DNA from: Pegoplata infirma
Lineage: Eukaryota; Arthropoda; Insecta; Diptera; Anthomyiidae
NCBI GenBank assembly: GCA_963921195.1
Contig: OY992540.1
Span: 171,771,923-171,835,922, forward strand
Direction of reading: 5' to 3'
Length of the DNA: 64,000 nucleotides
Part shown: piece after piece, positions 17,830-29,683 of the stretch
Layout of the letters: each line of letters starts with the position of its first letter
Position numbering within the stretch: the first letter of the stretch is position 1
Made by a program: the position numbers and the translations under genes
The notes under the pieces: generated by a model
The model's input: the letters and a program-made list of their open reading frames with translations, nothing else
Databases searched by the model: none
Told to the model about the DNA's origin: nothing

Positions 17830-18640
17830 TTTACTTGCTTTTATTTACTTATTCCTTTAATACAGTTTAAAGATGTTATCTGAAAATTTTTTCATTAATT
17901 ATATTTTCTTTAAAATAATTTTTAACCCTTCTGGGGTAATTACTGTTTTTGAAACAACATTTTATTGTTGTTATTGTTGAGTTAATGTGAACATAAAATA
18001 TGCCACATAAACATAACAAATCTTAATCATGACATAATTTACAAATCTATGACAAATTAAGACTTAAAGAGTTACTGATTAAAACGACCCCATAAACATT
18101 AAACATTGGATGAAAAAAACAACAACTATGTGTATAACAGAAAACCAGGCCATTTGTCAAAGGTTGTAATTTTTCATTTTCTTTGGCCAAACACAATTTC
18201 AGCAACAACTACAACAATACAACAAATAGCCAAAAGTTATAAACTACAAAAGTCCTCCTAGAAAAGAAAATCCATAACCATGATTTAGAATACATTGTAT
18301 GCTCTAGGAATATAAGAAACATTTCAAATCAACCCACCACCACCAACAAACAGACGACGTCTAAAAGATTTAATGTTAAAATATTCGAGTTAAAAAGAAA
18401 AACCAGATGGCTGAAAGAAAGGGTTTATGTATGTAGTAAACCCTGCTCCTGCCTCGCGTTATGTGCTATAACTTTGTCAAAAATTAAAATGTTCTTAATG
18501 TTAGATGAAGAAAATGTTAAGGAACACAAACAAAGTTATACTATTTGCTAATGCCAAAAATGTAAAAAATACATTAAATGCTTTTAAAGTATAATTTCTT
18601 ATTCTCTTAACAGATTTACATATAAATTGAAAAAATTGTT
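17830..18640. other. Low-repeat DNA upstream of the Kekkon gene, no gene seen
   Basis: This stretch lacks the terminal-repeat signatures found around it and has a more mixed composition (for example CAGCAACAACTACAACAATA). It could contain unique regulatory or noncoding exon sequence of the downstream gene. I find no ORF or clear splice-bounded exon. Confidence 0.35.
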
Positions 18641-18889
18641 TAACCCCAAAAATTTTAAAAAATTAAATAGCAAGTGAAAGTAATAAATTCGGTAAAGCGG
18701 AATCTCCAAAATGTTAAAATAAAAATTGACAGAGGTGCCTTTTTTACGGAAGGATTACCGGAGAACTTGATAACTTGAGAACTTTTAGTTTTTGAAACTT
18801 TCCTAAATTTATCCCTGACTTTTGGTAAACAGTTTAAATTTGTTATTTTTTTATTTTTCTTAATTTCCCCTGAGGTTTTTCGATTTTTT

Positions 18890-19140
18890 TTATCTTTAAT
18901 AAATTCTTCATACATTTTTTGTAAAAGTTTTAGAATTATTGAGATTGTGTTTTTTTGATTTCCTGATTACTTTTAGTTTTTCCGGATTGTTCGGAATTTA
19001 ATTTTATTTAATTTTTATTAAAAATAATAAAAAAATTAGTTATTTATTCGACCTTTAAACTGTGCAATGAAAAAGACTTTATTCTAGTTCGAGGTCTTTA
19101 TATTTTCCATTATAAATTAACATAACAGGTACTTATGTTA
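18890..19140. repeat. Dispersed repeat flanking the LINE insertion
   Basis: Contains TTATTTATTCGACC, GCAATGAAAAAGACTT and ATTCTAGTTCGAGGTC. Related copies are at 23830-24050 and 52360-52490, with an inverted one near 57390-57500. The family is not identified. Confidence 0.5.
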
Positions 19141-19929
19141 TCAATTGGGGCACACCACAGGGAGGTGGTCTTTCGCCACTCCTTTGGAACCTGGCACTGA
19201 ATTCAATGCTGCTTTCTCTAGAACCACGTGGTTGTCATGTTGTCGCATATGCTGACGATGTCGCGATAGGGGCAAAGGGAAAGCACCTGCCCACATTAAG
19301 GGACTTTCTGTAGGATTCTCTAAAAGATCTGTCTAAATGAGCAAGAGACTGTGGTCTGGTAAAGCAAAGCTTGTCTTGTTTACAAGAAAAAAATTTAATT
19401 CTTGCTTTTGATTCTATTTCTCTGGACGGCACCGAAATAACCTTCTCAGAAGGAGCCAAGTATCTTAGAGCAGGGGCGTATCCAGGATTTTATTTCGGTG
19501 GGGGCCCAACATTATTTTTAAATTTTTTTTTTACAAAAAATTTACATAACAGCACATGTTTTAGAATTTTTCCCGATCTTTTCCTTGAACTGAATGTAAC
19601 ACAATGAGAATCTTCATTTTTGTGTAAGTTTACCACCGTTTGGGGGGAAATTAAGATTTTTTTTATATTTTAGAATTTTTTGAGAGACTTAAGCATTTTT
19701 TTAAAGTGCGAATTTTATTAGATGCTGAAACATTTTTACAAAGAAGATTATCTGAAATTTTTTCAAAGAAAAGTCTTAAGATTCTATCACAATTTGCAGT
19801 TAAGACAGATTTTGTAATAGAAAAAGTTAAAGACTCTAAATTATATTTCCAATGGAAAACGTTTTGTTTTTTCGCAAAGATAATTTTCCCAAAAATTATG
19901 AAAAATGAAAAATAAAACGTATTAGAATT

Positions 19930-20110
19930 TTTTCTTAAACGTTATAAAATTATATTTATTAGCAATAAATTTCGGGGGTTGATTAAACGTACAACGTACC
20001 TTGAGCGGGGTATACAAGAGTATGAACACCAGCTTAAACGAAACAAAACTCTAAAGCAACGAATAAAAGCCAAAGAGAGTTTTCGTTAAGCTTACAATAG
20101 GGGTGTTCAA
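19930..20110. repeat. Diverged BEL-type LTR relic inside the hAT-like element
   Basis: Contains TTTCGGGGGTTGATTAAACG, ACGTACC and GCGGGGTATACAAGAGTAT. These match, in the same order, the LTR of the intact BEL/Pao element (TTCGGGGGTTAAATTC, GTACGTACC, GGGGTATACAAGAGTATAAA). Probably an old solo LTR or LTR fragment of a related family. Confidence 0.6.
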
Positions 20111-20149
20111 TACTTTACGCCGAAACACGTTTCTCGAAAAATTCAGTTT

Positions 20150-21800
20150 AGAAATTGATTCTATAAACATATTCATAAAATACTTTTCCAAAAGAAAAGA
20201 CTCCAATTGTAAGACATTTTCCCATAATCTGAGATATTTCTAGTTTAGCACATTTTCTCAGATTCAACAACATTTCACACAAAAAATTTTAGATTCTGAG
20301 AAAATCTTCACTTTTTCTATAAATAAAATGATTCAGATTCTGAGAACTTTTTAAAAAGAAAACAGTATAAAAAGTCTTAGATTCTAAAACATTTTTCCTA
20401 TAGAAAAGGTCTAAGGTTCTTAGACATTTTTCCTATAGAAAAAGTCTCAGATTCTTATAGAAAAAGTCTCCGATTCTTCGACATGTTTCTTACAGAAAAA
20501 GTCTCAGATTATTCGACATTTTTCCTATAGAAAATGTCTCCGGTTCTCAGACATTTTTTCTATAGAAAAAGTTTCTAATTCTGAGACATTTTTCCTATAA
20601 AAAGTCTCAGATTCTTATAGAAAAAGTCTCAGATTCTTCGACATGTTTCTTACAGAAAAAGTCTCAGATTATTCGACATTTTTCCTATAGAAAATGTCTC
20701 AGGTTCTCAGACATTTTTTCTACAGAAAATTTCTTAGATTCTGACACATTTTTCCTATTGAAAAAGTCTAAGATGCTTAATCACTTTTCCTGTAGAACAA
20801 GTCTCAGATTCTGAGACATTTTGACTATAGGAAATTGCCAGATTCTGAAACATTTTTCATATAGAAAAAGCCTCAGATTCTGAGAAAATTTTTCTAAAGA
20901 AAAAGTCTCAGATTTGAAATATATTTCAAATAGCAAAATACTCAATTTTTGAGACATTATTCTTATAGAAAAATATATTTTTAAAATAGAAAGTTTCAGA
21001 TTTTGAGCATTTTTCTATACAACATGTCTCACCTTGTGTCTCTGAGACATTTTTCCTTTATTTGATTTTGAGATAATTTTCCTTAAGAAAAATTCGTTGA
21101 TTCTGAAAGATTTTTCGTAAAAAAAGTCTAAAATTCTGAGACATTTTCCTGATTGTAAGAAAAATTTTCAGATTCAGAGACATTATTCCTATAGAAAGTT
21201 CTCAGCTTTTAAAACATTTTTCATATAGAAAAACCTCAGATTTTAAGATTTTTTTTATAGAAAAAATCTCAGATTTTGAGACATTTTTCAGATTCAGAGA
21301 CATTTTTCCTATAGAAAGTTCCCAGATTCTAAAACATTTATCATATAGAAAAGCCTCAGATTCTGAAACTTTTTTCATTTAGAAAAGCCTCAGATTCTGA
21401 AAATTTCTAATAGAAAAAGTACCAGATTCTGAGACATTTTTCCTATAGAAAAGGTCTTATATTCTGCGAAAAAGGCTAATATTTTAAGGCATTATTCCTA
21501 TAGAAAAAGTCTTAGTTAGATTCTCAGACATTTTTTTATAAAAAGTTTTAGATTCTGAGAAATTTTTTTTTTTTAAGAAATAGTCTCGTTTTGAGACATT
21601 TTTCTAAATGACAAAGTCGCATTTTAAGATTTGACTACATTTTACTTACAATTAGGTCCATTTTTTGTTTACATAAAACTTCAGGTTCTAAGTTATTTTT
21701 TCATTAGAATCCTAAGTTGAAAAGTTTCAAATTCTAAAAAATTTTTTTCAGATTTTGAGATTTTTTAACAGAAAAATTTTCAGTTTCAAAACATTTCTCT
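20150..21800. repeat. Degenerate minisatellite, unit about 35 bp
   Basis: Dozens of imperfect direct repeats of TTTTTCCTATAGAAAAAGTC followed by TCAGATTCTGAGACA. Repeats near 20400-20760 are most alike and those near the edges are more diverged. No spacer/repeat alternation of CRISPR kind. Confidence 0.85.
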
Positions 21801-22364
21801 TCAAAAAATTTTAGATTCTTAAATGTTTTTAAATTTTTTTATGAAGTTTTTTAAAATTGTACTTTTTATTTGATACCAAATCCTGAAATTTGTGAAATCA
21901 TTTCGGGGGGGCCCGGGCCCCCGGGCCCCCCCCCCCCCCCCCTGTATACGCCACTGTCTTAGAGTATTTGTGGATTGGAAGTTGAATTTCAGGCGTAATA
22001 TTGAGGAACGGGTGAGAAAATCAACGATGGCTTTATATCCCTGTAAAAGGGCCATTGAAAAACGATTGGGCTTTAGCCCTTAAGTCGTTTATTCGATTTA
22101 TACAGCAGTGGTAGTCCAATGTATGGTATCATTGTCTAGTTGTCTGCTTTAGAGACCAAAGCGAACTATGTCTTAATCACGAAGGTACAGAGAATGACGT
22201 CGATGTGCATCACTGGTGCTTTTTGGACTACACCCACGTCTGCATTAGAAATCCTCCTTCACCTGATACCAATTGGACTACGTCGGTAATTTGACTAAAT
22301 AGCACACTGCAATGGAAGAGCAGCGATTGTGGCCATAGCGTAATTATATAGAAGATAACAATAG

Positions 22365-22862
22365 GTCTGTTCCAGAACGTTACCGCGGGTGCCCGCGGGT
22401 ACCCAAACCAGCCCGAAAAGCGTTCCCGTACGCAAAAATTGGGTAAATGAGAGAGTTTTTGAGAGAATAAATTAGTTTCTCATTTTACCGAACTTACCCG
22501 CATTTTTTTTTCGGGTAAATTGGTAACAGTCAGATGTTTAAAAAACAGCTGTTTTTTTTTGTGAAGCTTAGTTGGAAATTTAAATAAAATAAAGAACTTA
22601 ACCAAGGAAATGTGTTATTTCAATACAAAAAAAGATATTTTGTTATTAAAATAAACTTTTACAATTTGTTTTCTTGTTTAAAGTAAGTTTTCTTACAAAA
22701 ATATTTCAGCGTTATTGGTTTGTTTACATTTTCTATTATTTTGGGCTTGAAATGTGGTTTTTTGCGTTCCCGTACTTTTGTTTATTTTTGTGGTATCGTG
22801 AGAGGTTTTTTGATTTGCTCTCATTTTACCGAACTTTACCCGGAAAGTTCTGGAACACACCT
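22365..22862. mobile_element. 498-bp inverted-repeat transposon in the LINE
   Basis: Starts GTCTGTTCCAGAACGTTACC and ends AAAGTTCTGGAACACACCT, roughly complementary. It is flanked by AATAG on both sides (22360-22364, 22863-22867). Comparison with the LINE copy at 37060-38895 shows the host sequence (GAAGATA.CAATA ... CACGAAATGTGG) is interrupted here. Internal GGGTAAATGAGAG/CTCTCATTTTACC repeats are also inverted. No transposase. Confidence 0.7.
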
Positions 22863-23705
22863 AATAGCACGAAATGTGGACTGGGCTCCCTCTATAAGCC
22901 TTTATGAGCACCACTTTACCACTATGATACCATCTAGGGAGTCGTAGATTAGGGGCATTCCGGGTAGTGAAGCCTCCCCAAATTTTTACACAGACGAATC
23001 AAAGCTATACGAACAAGTGGGCTTTGCAGTCTATTTGGAAGAGTTTGCAAGATAATTGAAGTGTTTACCAGGCAGAGATGCTTGCAATAAAGGAGGTGAC
23101 TGAATGGTTGAGTTGCAACCAGTCAATGTTTCTGAAAACAAGATCTGCCCTTAACTGCCGCACATCTTTAAATGATCATATGGGTCCCAGAGCACAGAGA
23201 CATTTCAGGGAATTGCAAGGCAGAAGAGCTTGCAAGACTGGGAACTACCCTACAGGTTCCATTAAAATAGGAGAGACGGATTTGACCTTCTCTTAATTAG
23301 GAGCGCACAAGTGACCTAATGTCGCTTCCAAGGGAGAGAGATTTCGACGGTTGTTGCTATATTTACCGAACACTGTCTTAAGAAAACCACGCAGAGTGGT
23401 TAAATGTGCCGTCAAATGACTTTTGCCGGAGTTGCCTGGATGAGCAGGAGTTGGAAACTATCGAACACCTTATCCTACATTGCCCGGAACTTTCTGGTCA
23501 GAGACTGGCATCTCAGGAGCTGCACAATCTTTCTGATTTGTCTGATGTCAAAATTCAATATCTTAAGAGTTTTATAAGGAGTTCAAATTGGTTTAACGGC
23601 AGGTACTAGTAGGAGAACCTATCACAGTTCCGTGGTATCACAACGGACTTAAGAGTGTATGTGTGCTGACGTAAAACGTCAGCCACCACTTACAACCTAA
23701 CCTAT

Positions 23706-24651
23706 GTTATGTAAATTCTTTTTATTACATTCTCCCAACCAATACTCCTAAAGTTTCTGATTTCAAAATGATGGTAATTTGTGTGCGAGTGTTTAAGATT
23801 TTTATTTGTTAGCTTTCATGAACTCTTTATATTTTGTAATTTTTTTAGATTTCTTCAGATTTTTTTATTTCCTGATAATTTTTAGTTTTTCTGGATTTGT
23901 TTGTATTCAAGTATGTTTAATTTTTATTAAAAATAATAAAAGTTATTTATTTATTCGACCATGTATTTTTGCACTGAAAAAGAGTTCATTCTAGTATAAG
24001 GTCATTTATATTCCCCATTAACAAGTACTTTTGTTAAATTCTAAATTTAATTTTGTTCCATCATAATTTTCCTGAACTGTTTTAAGATTTTTCGAATTTG
24101 TCTGAAATTTTTATTATGTTTTTATTAACTTTCCTGATTTTTTTTTTCATATACATATTTGCATACCCGTTTAAGAATTTACCCTTATTACAGACGGACG
24201 TTGCTGGATCGTCTAAGAAAAGATCTAGGATCAGAAATACATGTATTTTGAGTCCTAGTTCAATATTTTGAGGAGATTCTTTTTACTACACACAGAAAAT
24301 GAATTTGCTAATTTCCATCGGAGAGTCAGTTAGCGGTAGACACAAATTAATTCAGTTGTTAACTAACTTTTAATTGAGATAACCAAAAAAAAATCGTTGT
24401 CGCAGCCAAGTAACAGCAACCGAGTTTTGAGTTAAAAAACATATTTGGGAACTTATTGTCTCATATTCTTATACAACAACTGATTAAAATTAATTGTTCG
24501 CGGAAATTTCTTAATCAGTAAAATATGAAAATTTATTTTGTCTAACTTTAGCATTTAAGGGTTAAACAATATGATGAATTTACTTACGACGAGTACTTTA
24601 GAGTAATTTAACTAATATTTTGAATTCTCCTTTCCTTTTTTTTCATTTTAG
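23706..24651. other. Repeat-containing DNA upstream of the 5' UTR exon
   Basis: 23830-24050 is a copy of the dispersed repeat also seen at 18890-19140. From about 24290 the sequence has a CACAGAAAATG start reminiscent of the CACAG element family. A pyrimidine tract and ATTTTAG immediately precede 24652. No coding potential is seen. Confidence 0.4.
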
Positions 24652-25320
24652 CAACTAAGACCAGTGTTAATGTTTTTGTGGCTGTATGTGTTGAATACAA
24701 CAATGATATTATGCTAATTACCAGCTGTAAATCCACAAGCCAATGCTGACATTTAAAGGAGTGTCAACATAACCAACAACAACAACAACAACGATACCAA
24801 CAAACAGTAAAAACAGCAAGCAAGGACATTAATTAATAACAAGTAAACGACACGAGTCCCAACACCATCAACAGTATTCAACATCATCATCATCATCGAC
24901 GTTGACGTTGACGCCGTCATCATCAACATCACATGGTTGGTTTTGCTTTATAACCATTGAACATTCCACAAGAATTAACAAGTTGGGTGTAAATATCACA
25001 AAACTCAAAGGAAAACCCAACAGCAGCAGCACCAACACCACCCATACTATACAACACGTAGTATAACACTTCGTAAGTTGGCCTAAATTTAAGGCCAGTA
25101 AGTAAGATTGGTAGTAAAACAAAAAGAAAAAAAGACCGAGAGTGCGTGTAAAATATTCTATAAAGAATTGAATACAAAAAACGAAAAAAAAAATAATTTA
25201 ATGTGTGCCTAAGCAATTTCAATTAAACAACTTAATTGCAATCACTCAACACTGCGCACTCAACAAAAAAACCAACAATCACGTCTCGCTTCACTCCACC
25301 AACATTAATCTCCTCCATAC
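24652..25320 (+). other. Candidate 5' UTR part of the first coding exon of the Kekkon gene
   Basis: A good splice acceptor, CTTTCCTTTTTTTTCATTTTAG, ends at 24651. The following 669 bases are CAACAA-rich and have many stops in all frames, as is common in fly 5' UTRs, and they run into the ATG cluster at 25321. If correct, at least one further upstream noncoding exon and the promoter lie elsewhere. Confidence 0.5.
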
Positions 25321-26947
25321 ATGATGATGATGGCAACATCAAAACACAAAAGATCTGCTCAACCTGTCAAGCACAATTGCAACAGCAACATGAGAACACA
25401 CAACTGCCTTCGATATATTCTAACAAAAGTAATTGTGGCAACATGTCTGCTGCATCTTCTTTTAAGTATACAATCTGTAGCCGGTAATTCAGATTGGATG
25501 CAAAGTTGCAGTATGTGTCATTGTCATTGGAATTCTGGCAAGAAGACAGCTGATTGTAAAAGTAGACAGCTCGCCACCATACCCAATGATTTAAGTAATG
25601 AACTACAAGTAATTGATCTCTCCAATAATATGATACCCGAACTAAGAAGAGAAGAATTTATAGAAGCAAGTCTTCAAAATTTACACAAGATATTTTTAAA
25701 AAATTGTACAATACAAGAACTGAATCGTGATGCCTTAAAAGGTCTTGCCATACTCATCGAATTGGATTTGTCGCACAATTTCATAAAAGAACTAAATGTG
25801 GGTACATTTACAGGTCTTATGAAATTACGAAATCTAGTTATGAATAACAATCAAATTGAAGTATTGGATAATCATCTTTTTGCTGATTTACCATTTCTAT
25901 CGAGAGTAGAATTTAAAAATAATAAACTTAAACGTATAGATATTCATGCATTTGGTCAGTTGCCGGTATTGTCGGCCGTATACTTGGAATCGAATGAACT
26001 GACCGTATTAAGAAAAGAAACTTTTGAAAGAACGCCCAAATTGGTGCATTTATCTTTGGCTTCGAATCCCTGGAATTGTACTTGTGAATTACAAGAATTT
26101 AGAGATTTTGCAATTGCCAAAAGACTATATACGCCACCAACGGATTGTAATGAGCCCAAACAATTAAAGGGGAAACTATGGAATGAAATACCTTCGGAAA
26201 ATTTTGCTTGTATACCCAAAATTTCGGGATCTGTTAGATCGTTTGTAGAAGCTCAATCGGATAATATTACATTACCATGTCGCATAGAAGGTTCTCCGCG
26301 GCCCAATGTCACTTGGCTTTACAATAAAAGACCCATTAATCCCAATGATGCCAGATTTAGAATACTCAATTCAGTAGAACAACAACGTTCTGATAGCCCT
26401 AATATGCTTAATTCGGAATTACGCATATTCGGAGTACGTTCCACCGATAAAGGTTCTTACACCTGTATAGCCGACAATCGTGGTGGCAGAGCCGAGGCTG
26501 AATTTCTTTTAATCATTAATGGTGATAATTATAGTGCTCTAGATGGCACAGGTGGTGTGACCAGTTTTGGTGGCATTGGAACTTCAACCTCAGATAGAGA
26601 AACAAACATTTTGCTTATAATCTGCCTTATTGTTACCACCTTATTGTTGCTTCTTATTGTTGTTGTTCTTGTCATTTGCTGGTATTGTCGCCGCATTAAA
26701 ACGTATCAAAAGGATAGCACGATGTTAAGTGAAAACGGTTTAATCTCCTCAAAATTGGACAAAACTCATAATGGTTCGATGCTGGAGGGCTCTGTCATCA
26801 TGGAGATGCAAAAAAGCCTACTGACAGAAGTTAATCCTGTTGAAAAGCCGCCACGTCGCACAGAGCTGGAATGTATTGATGGTGTTGGCAGTAGTGGTGA
26901 TGATGGTCATGAGATTAAAAAGACTTTGTTGGATGAAACGCAATTTG
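25321..26947 (+). CDS. Kekkon-family LRR-Ig receptor, coding exon 1 (likely kek5)
   Basis: Codes for residues 1-542 plus one base. Four ATGs open the frame; M24 (25390) is an equally plausible start because the hydrophobic signal peptide is at about 33-54. A Cys-rich LRRNT (CX2CXCX8-11C) covers 63-80 and seven or so leucine-rich repeats cover 94-245. An LRRCT with WNCTC is at 251-297 and one Ig domain at 302-398, with Cys320 and Cys382 as the disulfide pair. The transmembrane helix is at 429-455, followed by CRRIKTYQKD and the conserved tail GLISSKLDKTHNGSMLEGS. Kekkon proteins are neuronal and epithelial adhesion/signalling modulators; in Drosophila kek5 affects BMP signalling. The exon ends CAATTTG before GTAAGT (phase 1). 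The choice of kek5 over other kek paralogues is from remembered tail similarity. Confidence 0.85.
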
Positions 26948-27151
26948 GTAAGTATTTGATATTACGTACATACATATATTTACAATATTCATATGTTGCA
27001 AAAAAAACACAAAATGAAAGAAAGATAAAGAATAAACTGTTGTCGTTTATGGACTGTTAAGCGCATAAGATGTTGTGTCAAAGTTGTTTCAAATTTAATA
27101 GGATTGAAAATTAATTGAATCGTAGAAATATACAACATATGTAGTTGAAAA

Positions 27152-27502
27152 ATAAGAAAGAAAATTATAGTCGTTCAAGACCGACTATATAAAAACCAAC
27201 AACAAATGCTGTTGGAAAAGAGATCCACAGTCCAAACATGAACCGATTGTTAGGTAAGGTAAGCAGGCAGCCGCCTAAATGGTTAGCTCACATGGGACCT
27301 TCGATAAACGTGGATCTGTTGTGTTACATATAAAAGAAAAGACAGAAATTTAAGAACATTAAGGGAAGATCTACATAAAAAAAATGCTCAAGTGGCCTCA
27401 TTGGGATCCAAGTTGAATCGCTCGGAATCCCGTAAAAACAAGTTAATCCTACCAACATCCGTACCAGATAACATGTTAAGTCCGGCAGTATCGTACTGGG
27501 CC
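27152..27502. repeat. Mini-me-like start fragment and LINE 3'-end-like repeat
   Basis: 27160-27245 matches the beginning of the mini-me-like repeat (GTCGTTCAAGACCGACTATA, CAGTCCAAACATGAACCGAT). It passes abruptly into TTAGGTAAGGTAAGCAGGCA and GGTTAGCTCACATGGGACC, which resembles LINE 3' untranslated sequence. 27503 marks the AACCTAACCTATG end of the minus-strand LINE next to it. Confidence 0.45.
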
Positions 27503-28120
27503 CATAGGTTAGGTTAAGTTGTAAGTGGAATAGACACAATCGAAGTGGTTCAAAAAGTAACAAACTTTTTGTATCAGAGGGGAGTAGGGAAATGATAATT
27601 ATGGAAATCACAATGGCCTATCCAACCTAAACTAAATGGCATAGACTCTAAGCTCCGTTGTGACATCAAGGGATTGTGATAGGTTATCCAATTAATTCCT
27701 GCCATAAGATATTGAAAGATCCTGCAGCTCCTGAGATCCCAGTCTCTGACCAGAAAGTGCCGAACAATACAGAATAAAGTGTTTGATAATTCCAACTCCT
27801 CCCATCCAAGCAAGGCTTTCCTTAAGACAATGTCCGGTAATTACAGCAACCACCGTCGAAACCTCTCCTCTTGGAAGCGATATCAGCTTACTTGTGCGAT
27901 TCTGATTAAGAAAAGGTTAAATCTGTCGTGTTGTTTCAAACGTCCATCCTGTGGCCATCTCTGATTAGTTTTCGCCGTGGAACAAAACAATTGATTTTGC
28001 TTGCAAGTTTCTAGAAGCATACCAATCTGCAAGGTAGCTCCCAGTCTTGCAAACTCATCGGCTTTGCAATTCCATGGAATATCTTTCTGCACTGCGACCC
28101 ATAAAATGGCGCTCAAAAGG
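27503..28120 (-). pseudogene. LINE fragment, 3' part with RNase H remains
   Basis: On the minus strand, starting at about 28116, the translation includes VQKDIPWNCKADEFARLGA and ELELSNTLFCIVRHFL. These match the RNase H and Cys/His regions of the LINE copies at 19146-23705 and 37060-38895. It ends in ACTTACAACTTAACCTAACC, the family's 3' end. It is 5'-truncated and contains stops. Its right edge lies directly against the Helitron-like element. Confidence 0.75.
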
Positions 28121-28125
28121 GCTAA

Positions 28126-29281
28126 TCTATATATATAAAAATGGATGTGTGTATGTATGTGTGTATGTATGTTCCGTATAGACTCGAAAACGGCTGGACC
28201 GATCTTGGTGAAATTTTCAGGGAATATTCAGAATAGGCTGAGGAGTAACACTGTGCGGTCGGATTTTTGATTTTGCGTCGGTGGGAGGAGGGGCGTGGCA
28301 AAATCGAATTTTGACATTCCACCACTAATGACATCTATATATAAATAAAACGGATGGACCGATTTTGATGAAATTTAAACCAAAGACATTACTAACCGAG
28401 TACTACCTATTTGCAAAATTAGAAGGTTATTGGATAAAGGGGTGTTAAATGCCACGCCCCTTTGTATTGAACTGAAAATATTTCTGCATGATTTGCAATA
28501 ATGCAAAAACGGCTGTATGTATGTTCCTTATGGATACTGTGCAGTAAGAGTTTTGATTTTCAGTCTGTGGGCGGAGGGGCGTGGCAAAATCGAATTTTTA
28601 CATTTCACCACTATTGACATCTGTATATAAAAAAGGAATAAACCGATTTTGATGAAATTTAAACTAAAGATAGTACTAATCGAGTACTAACTATGTGCCA
28701 TTTAGAGCGTTATCGGTCAAAGTGGCGTAAAATGCCACGCCTTTTTGTATGGAATTGAAAATATTTCTGCAAAAGTGGCTGATACGATTTTAATCAAATT
28801 TTTAGCACTGATAGTACCAACGGATAGTGCGGAACTATAGGTCATGTGCGGTACTATAGGTCATGTTACACTACGATCGCAATTACGCAAAAATAGTTGA
28901 ACCGATTCTCTTGGCGTTTTTAATCAAGATAGTGCTAATCATTTGCATATGTTGGCCATATAAGATTATAATTGTAAAAAGACACAATGAATTTAATTTA
29001 TTGGGGGCATCCCCTGAGCGGTGGTCAAACAAACAAATAAAAATATATTGCAGCCACGATTCGATAAGAATGCGTAAAATGACACGCCCCTTTGTACTAT
29101 AATCAACATTACGTCTGTTTGTTCTCTATAGATAGTGCTAACCGAAGGTGGAACTAAAAGCTACTTCTGGACCCAGCCCCGTGCTTTAGTTTTGTCCGAC
29201 ACTGTATATTAAGATCGAGATGCAATAGAAAATAGAATCGATGTTTTTTTTTGGGCCAGCAACGCGGACCAGGTCAGCTAG
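28126..29281 (+). mobile_element. Helitron-like element 1
   Basis: Starts with TC (TCTATATATATAAAAATGGA) after an A and ends GCGGACCAGGTCAGCTAG followed by T, as expected for a Helitron inserted between A and T. No terminal inverted repeats or target duplication. The interior has several diverged copies of ACGGATGGACCGATTTTGAT and GGCGGAGGGGCGTGGCAAAA. No Rep/helicase, so it is non-autonomous. I could not identify a convincing 3' hairpin, which lowers the certainty. Confidence 0.6.
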
Positions 29282-29683
29282 TCTTCCATATATATATAAA
29301 AATGGATGTGTGTATGTATGTGGGTATGTATGTTCCGTATGGACTCGAAAACGGCTGGACCGATCTTGATGAAATTTTCAGAATAGCCTGGCGAGTAACA
29401 CTGTCAAGTCGGATTTTTGATTTTCCGACTGTGGGCGGAGGGGCGTGGCAAAATCCAATTTTTGCATTCCATCACTATTGACATCTATATATAAAAAACG
29501 GATGGACAGATTTCGATGAAATTTAAATTAAAGATAGTACTAACTGAGTACTCACTATGTGCCAAATTTGAACGTGATCGGACAAATGGGCATAAAATCC
29601 CATGTTTTTTTGACTGTGGGCGGAGGGGGGCCAAAATCCAATTTTTACATTGCACCACTAATGGCACCTACATATATATAAAC

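Larger units (their letters stand above)
19471..21956. mobile_element. hAT-like element filled with a 35-bp minisatellite
   Basis: The ends CAGGGGCGTATCCAG and CTGTATACGCCACTG are inverted repeats. The element is flanked by perfect 8-bp duplications TCTTAGAG (19463-19470 and 21957-21964), and joining the flanks restores the LINE reading frame. G/C runs lie just inside both ends (GGTGGGGGCCC; a long run of C at about 21920-21942). The interior from about 20150 to 21800 is a degenerate array of CAGATTCTGAGACATTTTTC plus CTATAGAAAAAGTCT, roughly 35 bp per unit. No transposase. An 8-bp duplication and CAG ends indicate the hAT superfamily. Confidence 0.85.
19146..23705 (+). pseudogene. LINE (R1/LOA/I type, RNase H-bearing), degenerate, split by two transposons
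   Basis: Translated pieces from 19148 give GTPQGGGLSPLLWN and YADDVAIG, the reverse transcriptase core, with YADD intact at about 19248-19259. The frame resumes after the hAT insertion at 21965 (VFVDWKLNFRRNIEERV). Past the second insertion it continues at 22868, with an RNase H start FYTDESKL near 22986 (TDES for the usual TDGS) and a Cys/His motif CRSCLDEQELETIEHLILHC at about 23419-23480. The 3' end is a CGTAAAACGTCAG hairpin followed by ACTTACAACCTAACCTATG. Stops at several points and loss of the 5' part show it is dead. Fragments of the same family lie at 27503, 31545 and 37060. Confidence 0.8.

Noticed and set aside
20150..21800. Regular 35-bp repeats as a CRISPR array
   Set aside because: Repeats are contiguous and degenerate with no unique spacers, the DNA is from an animal genome, and they lie inside a hAT-like element.
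25956..26219. 87-codon antisense frame in Kekkon exon 1
   Set aside because: Shadow of the conserved LRR/LRRCT coding sequence.
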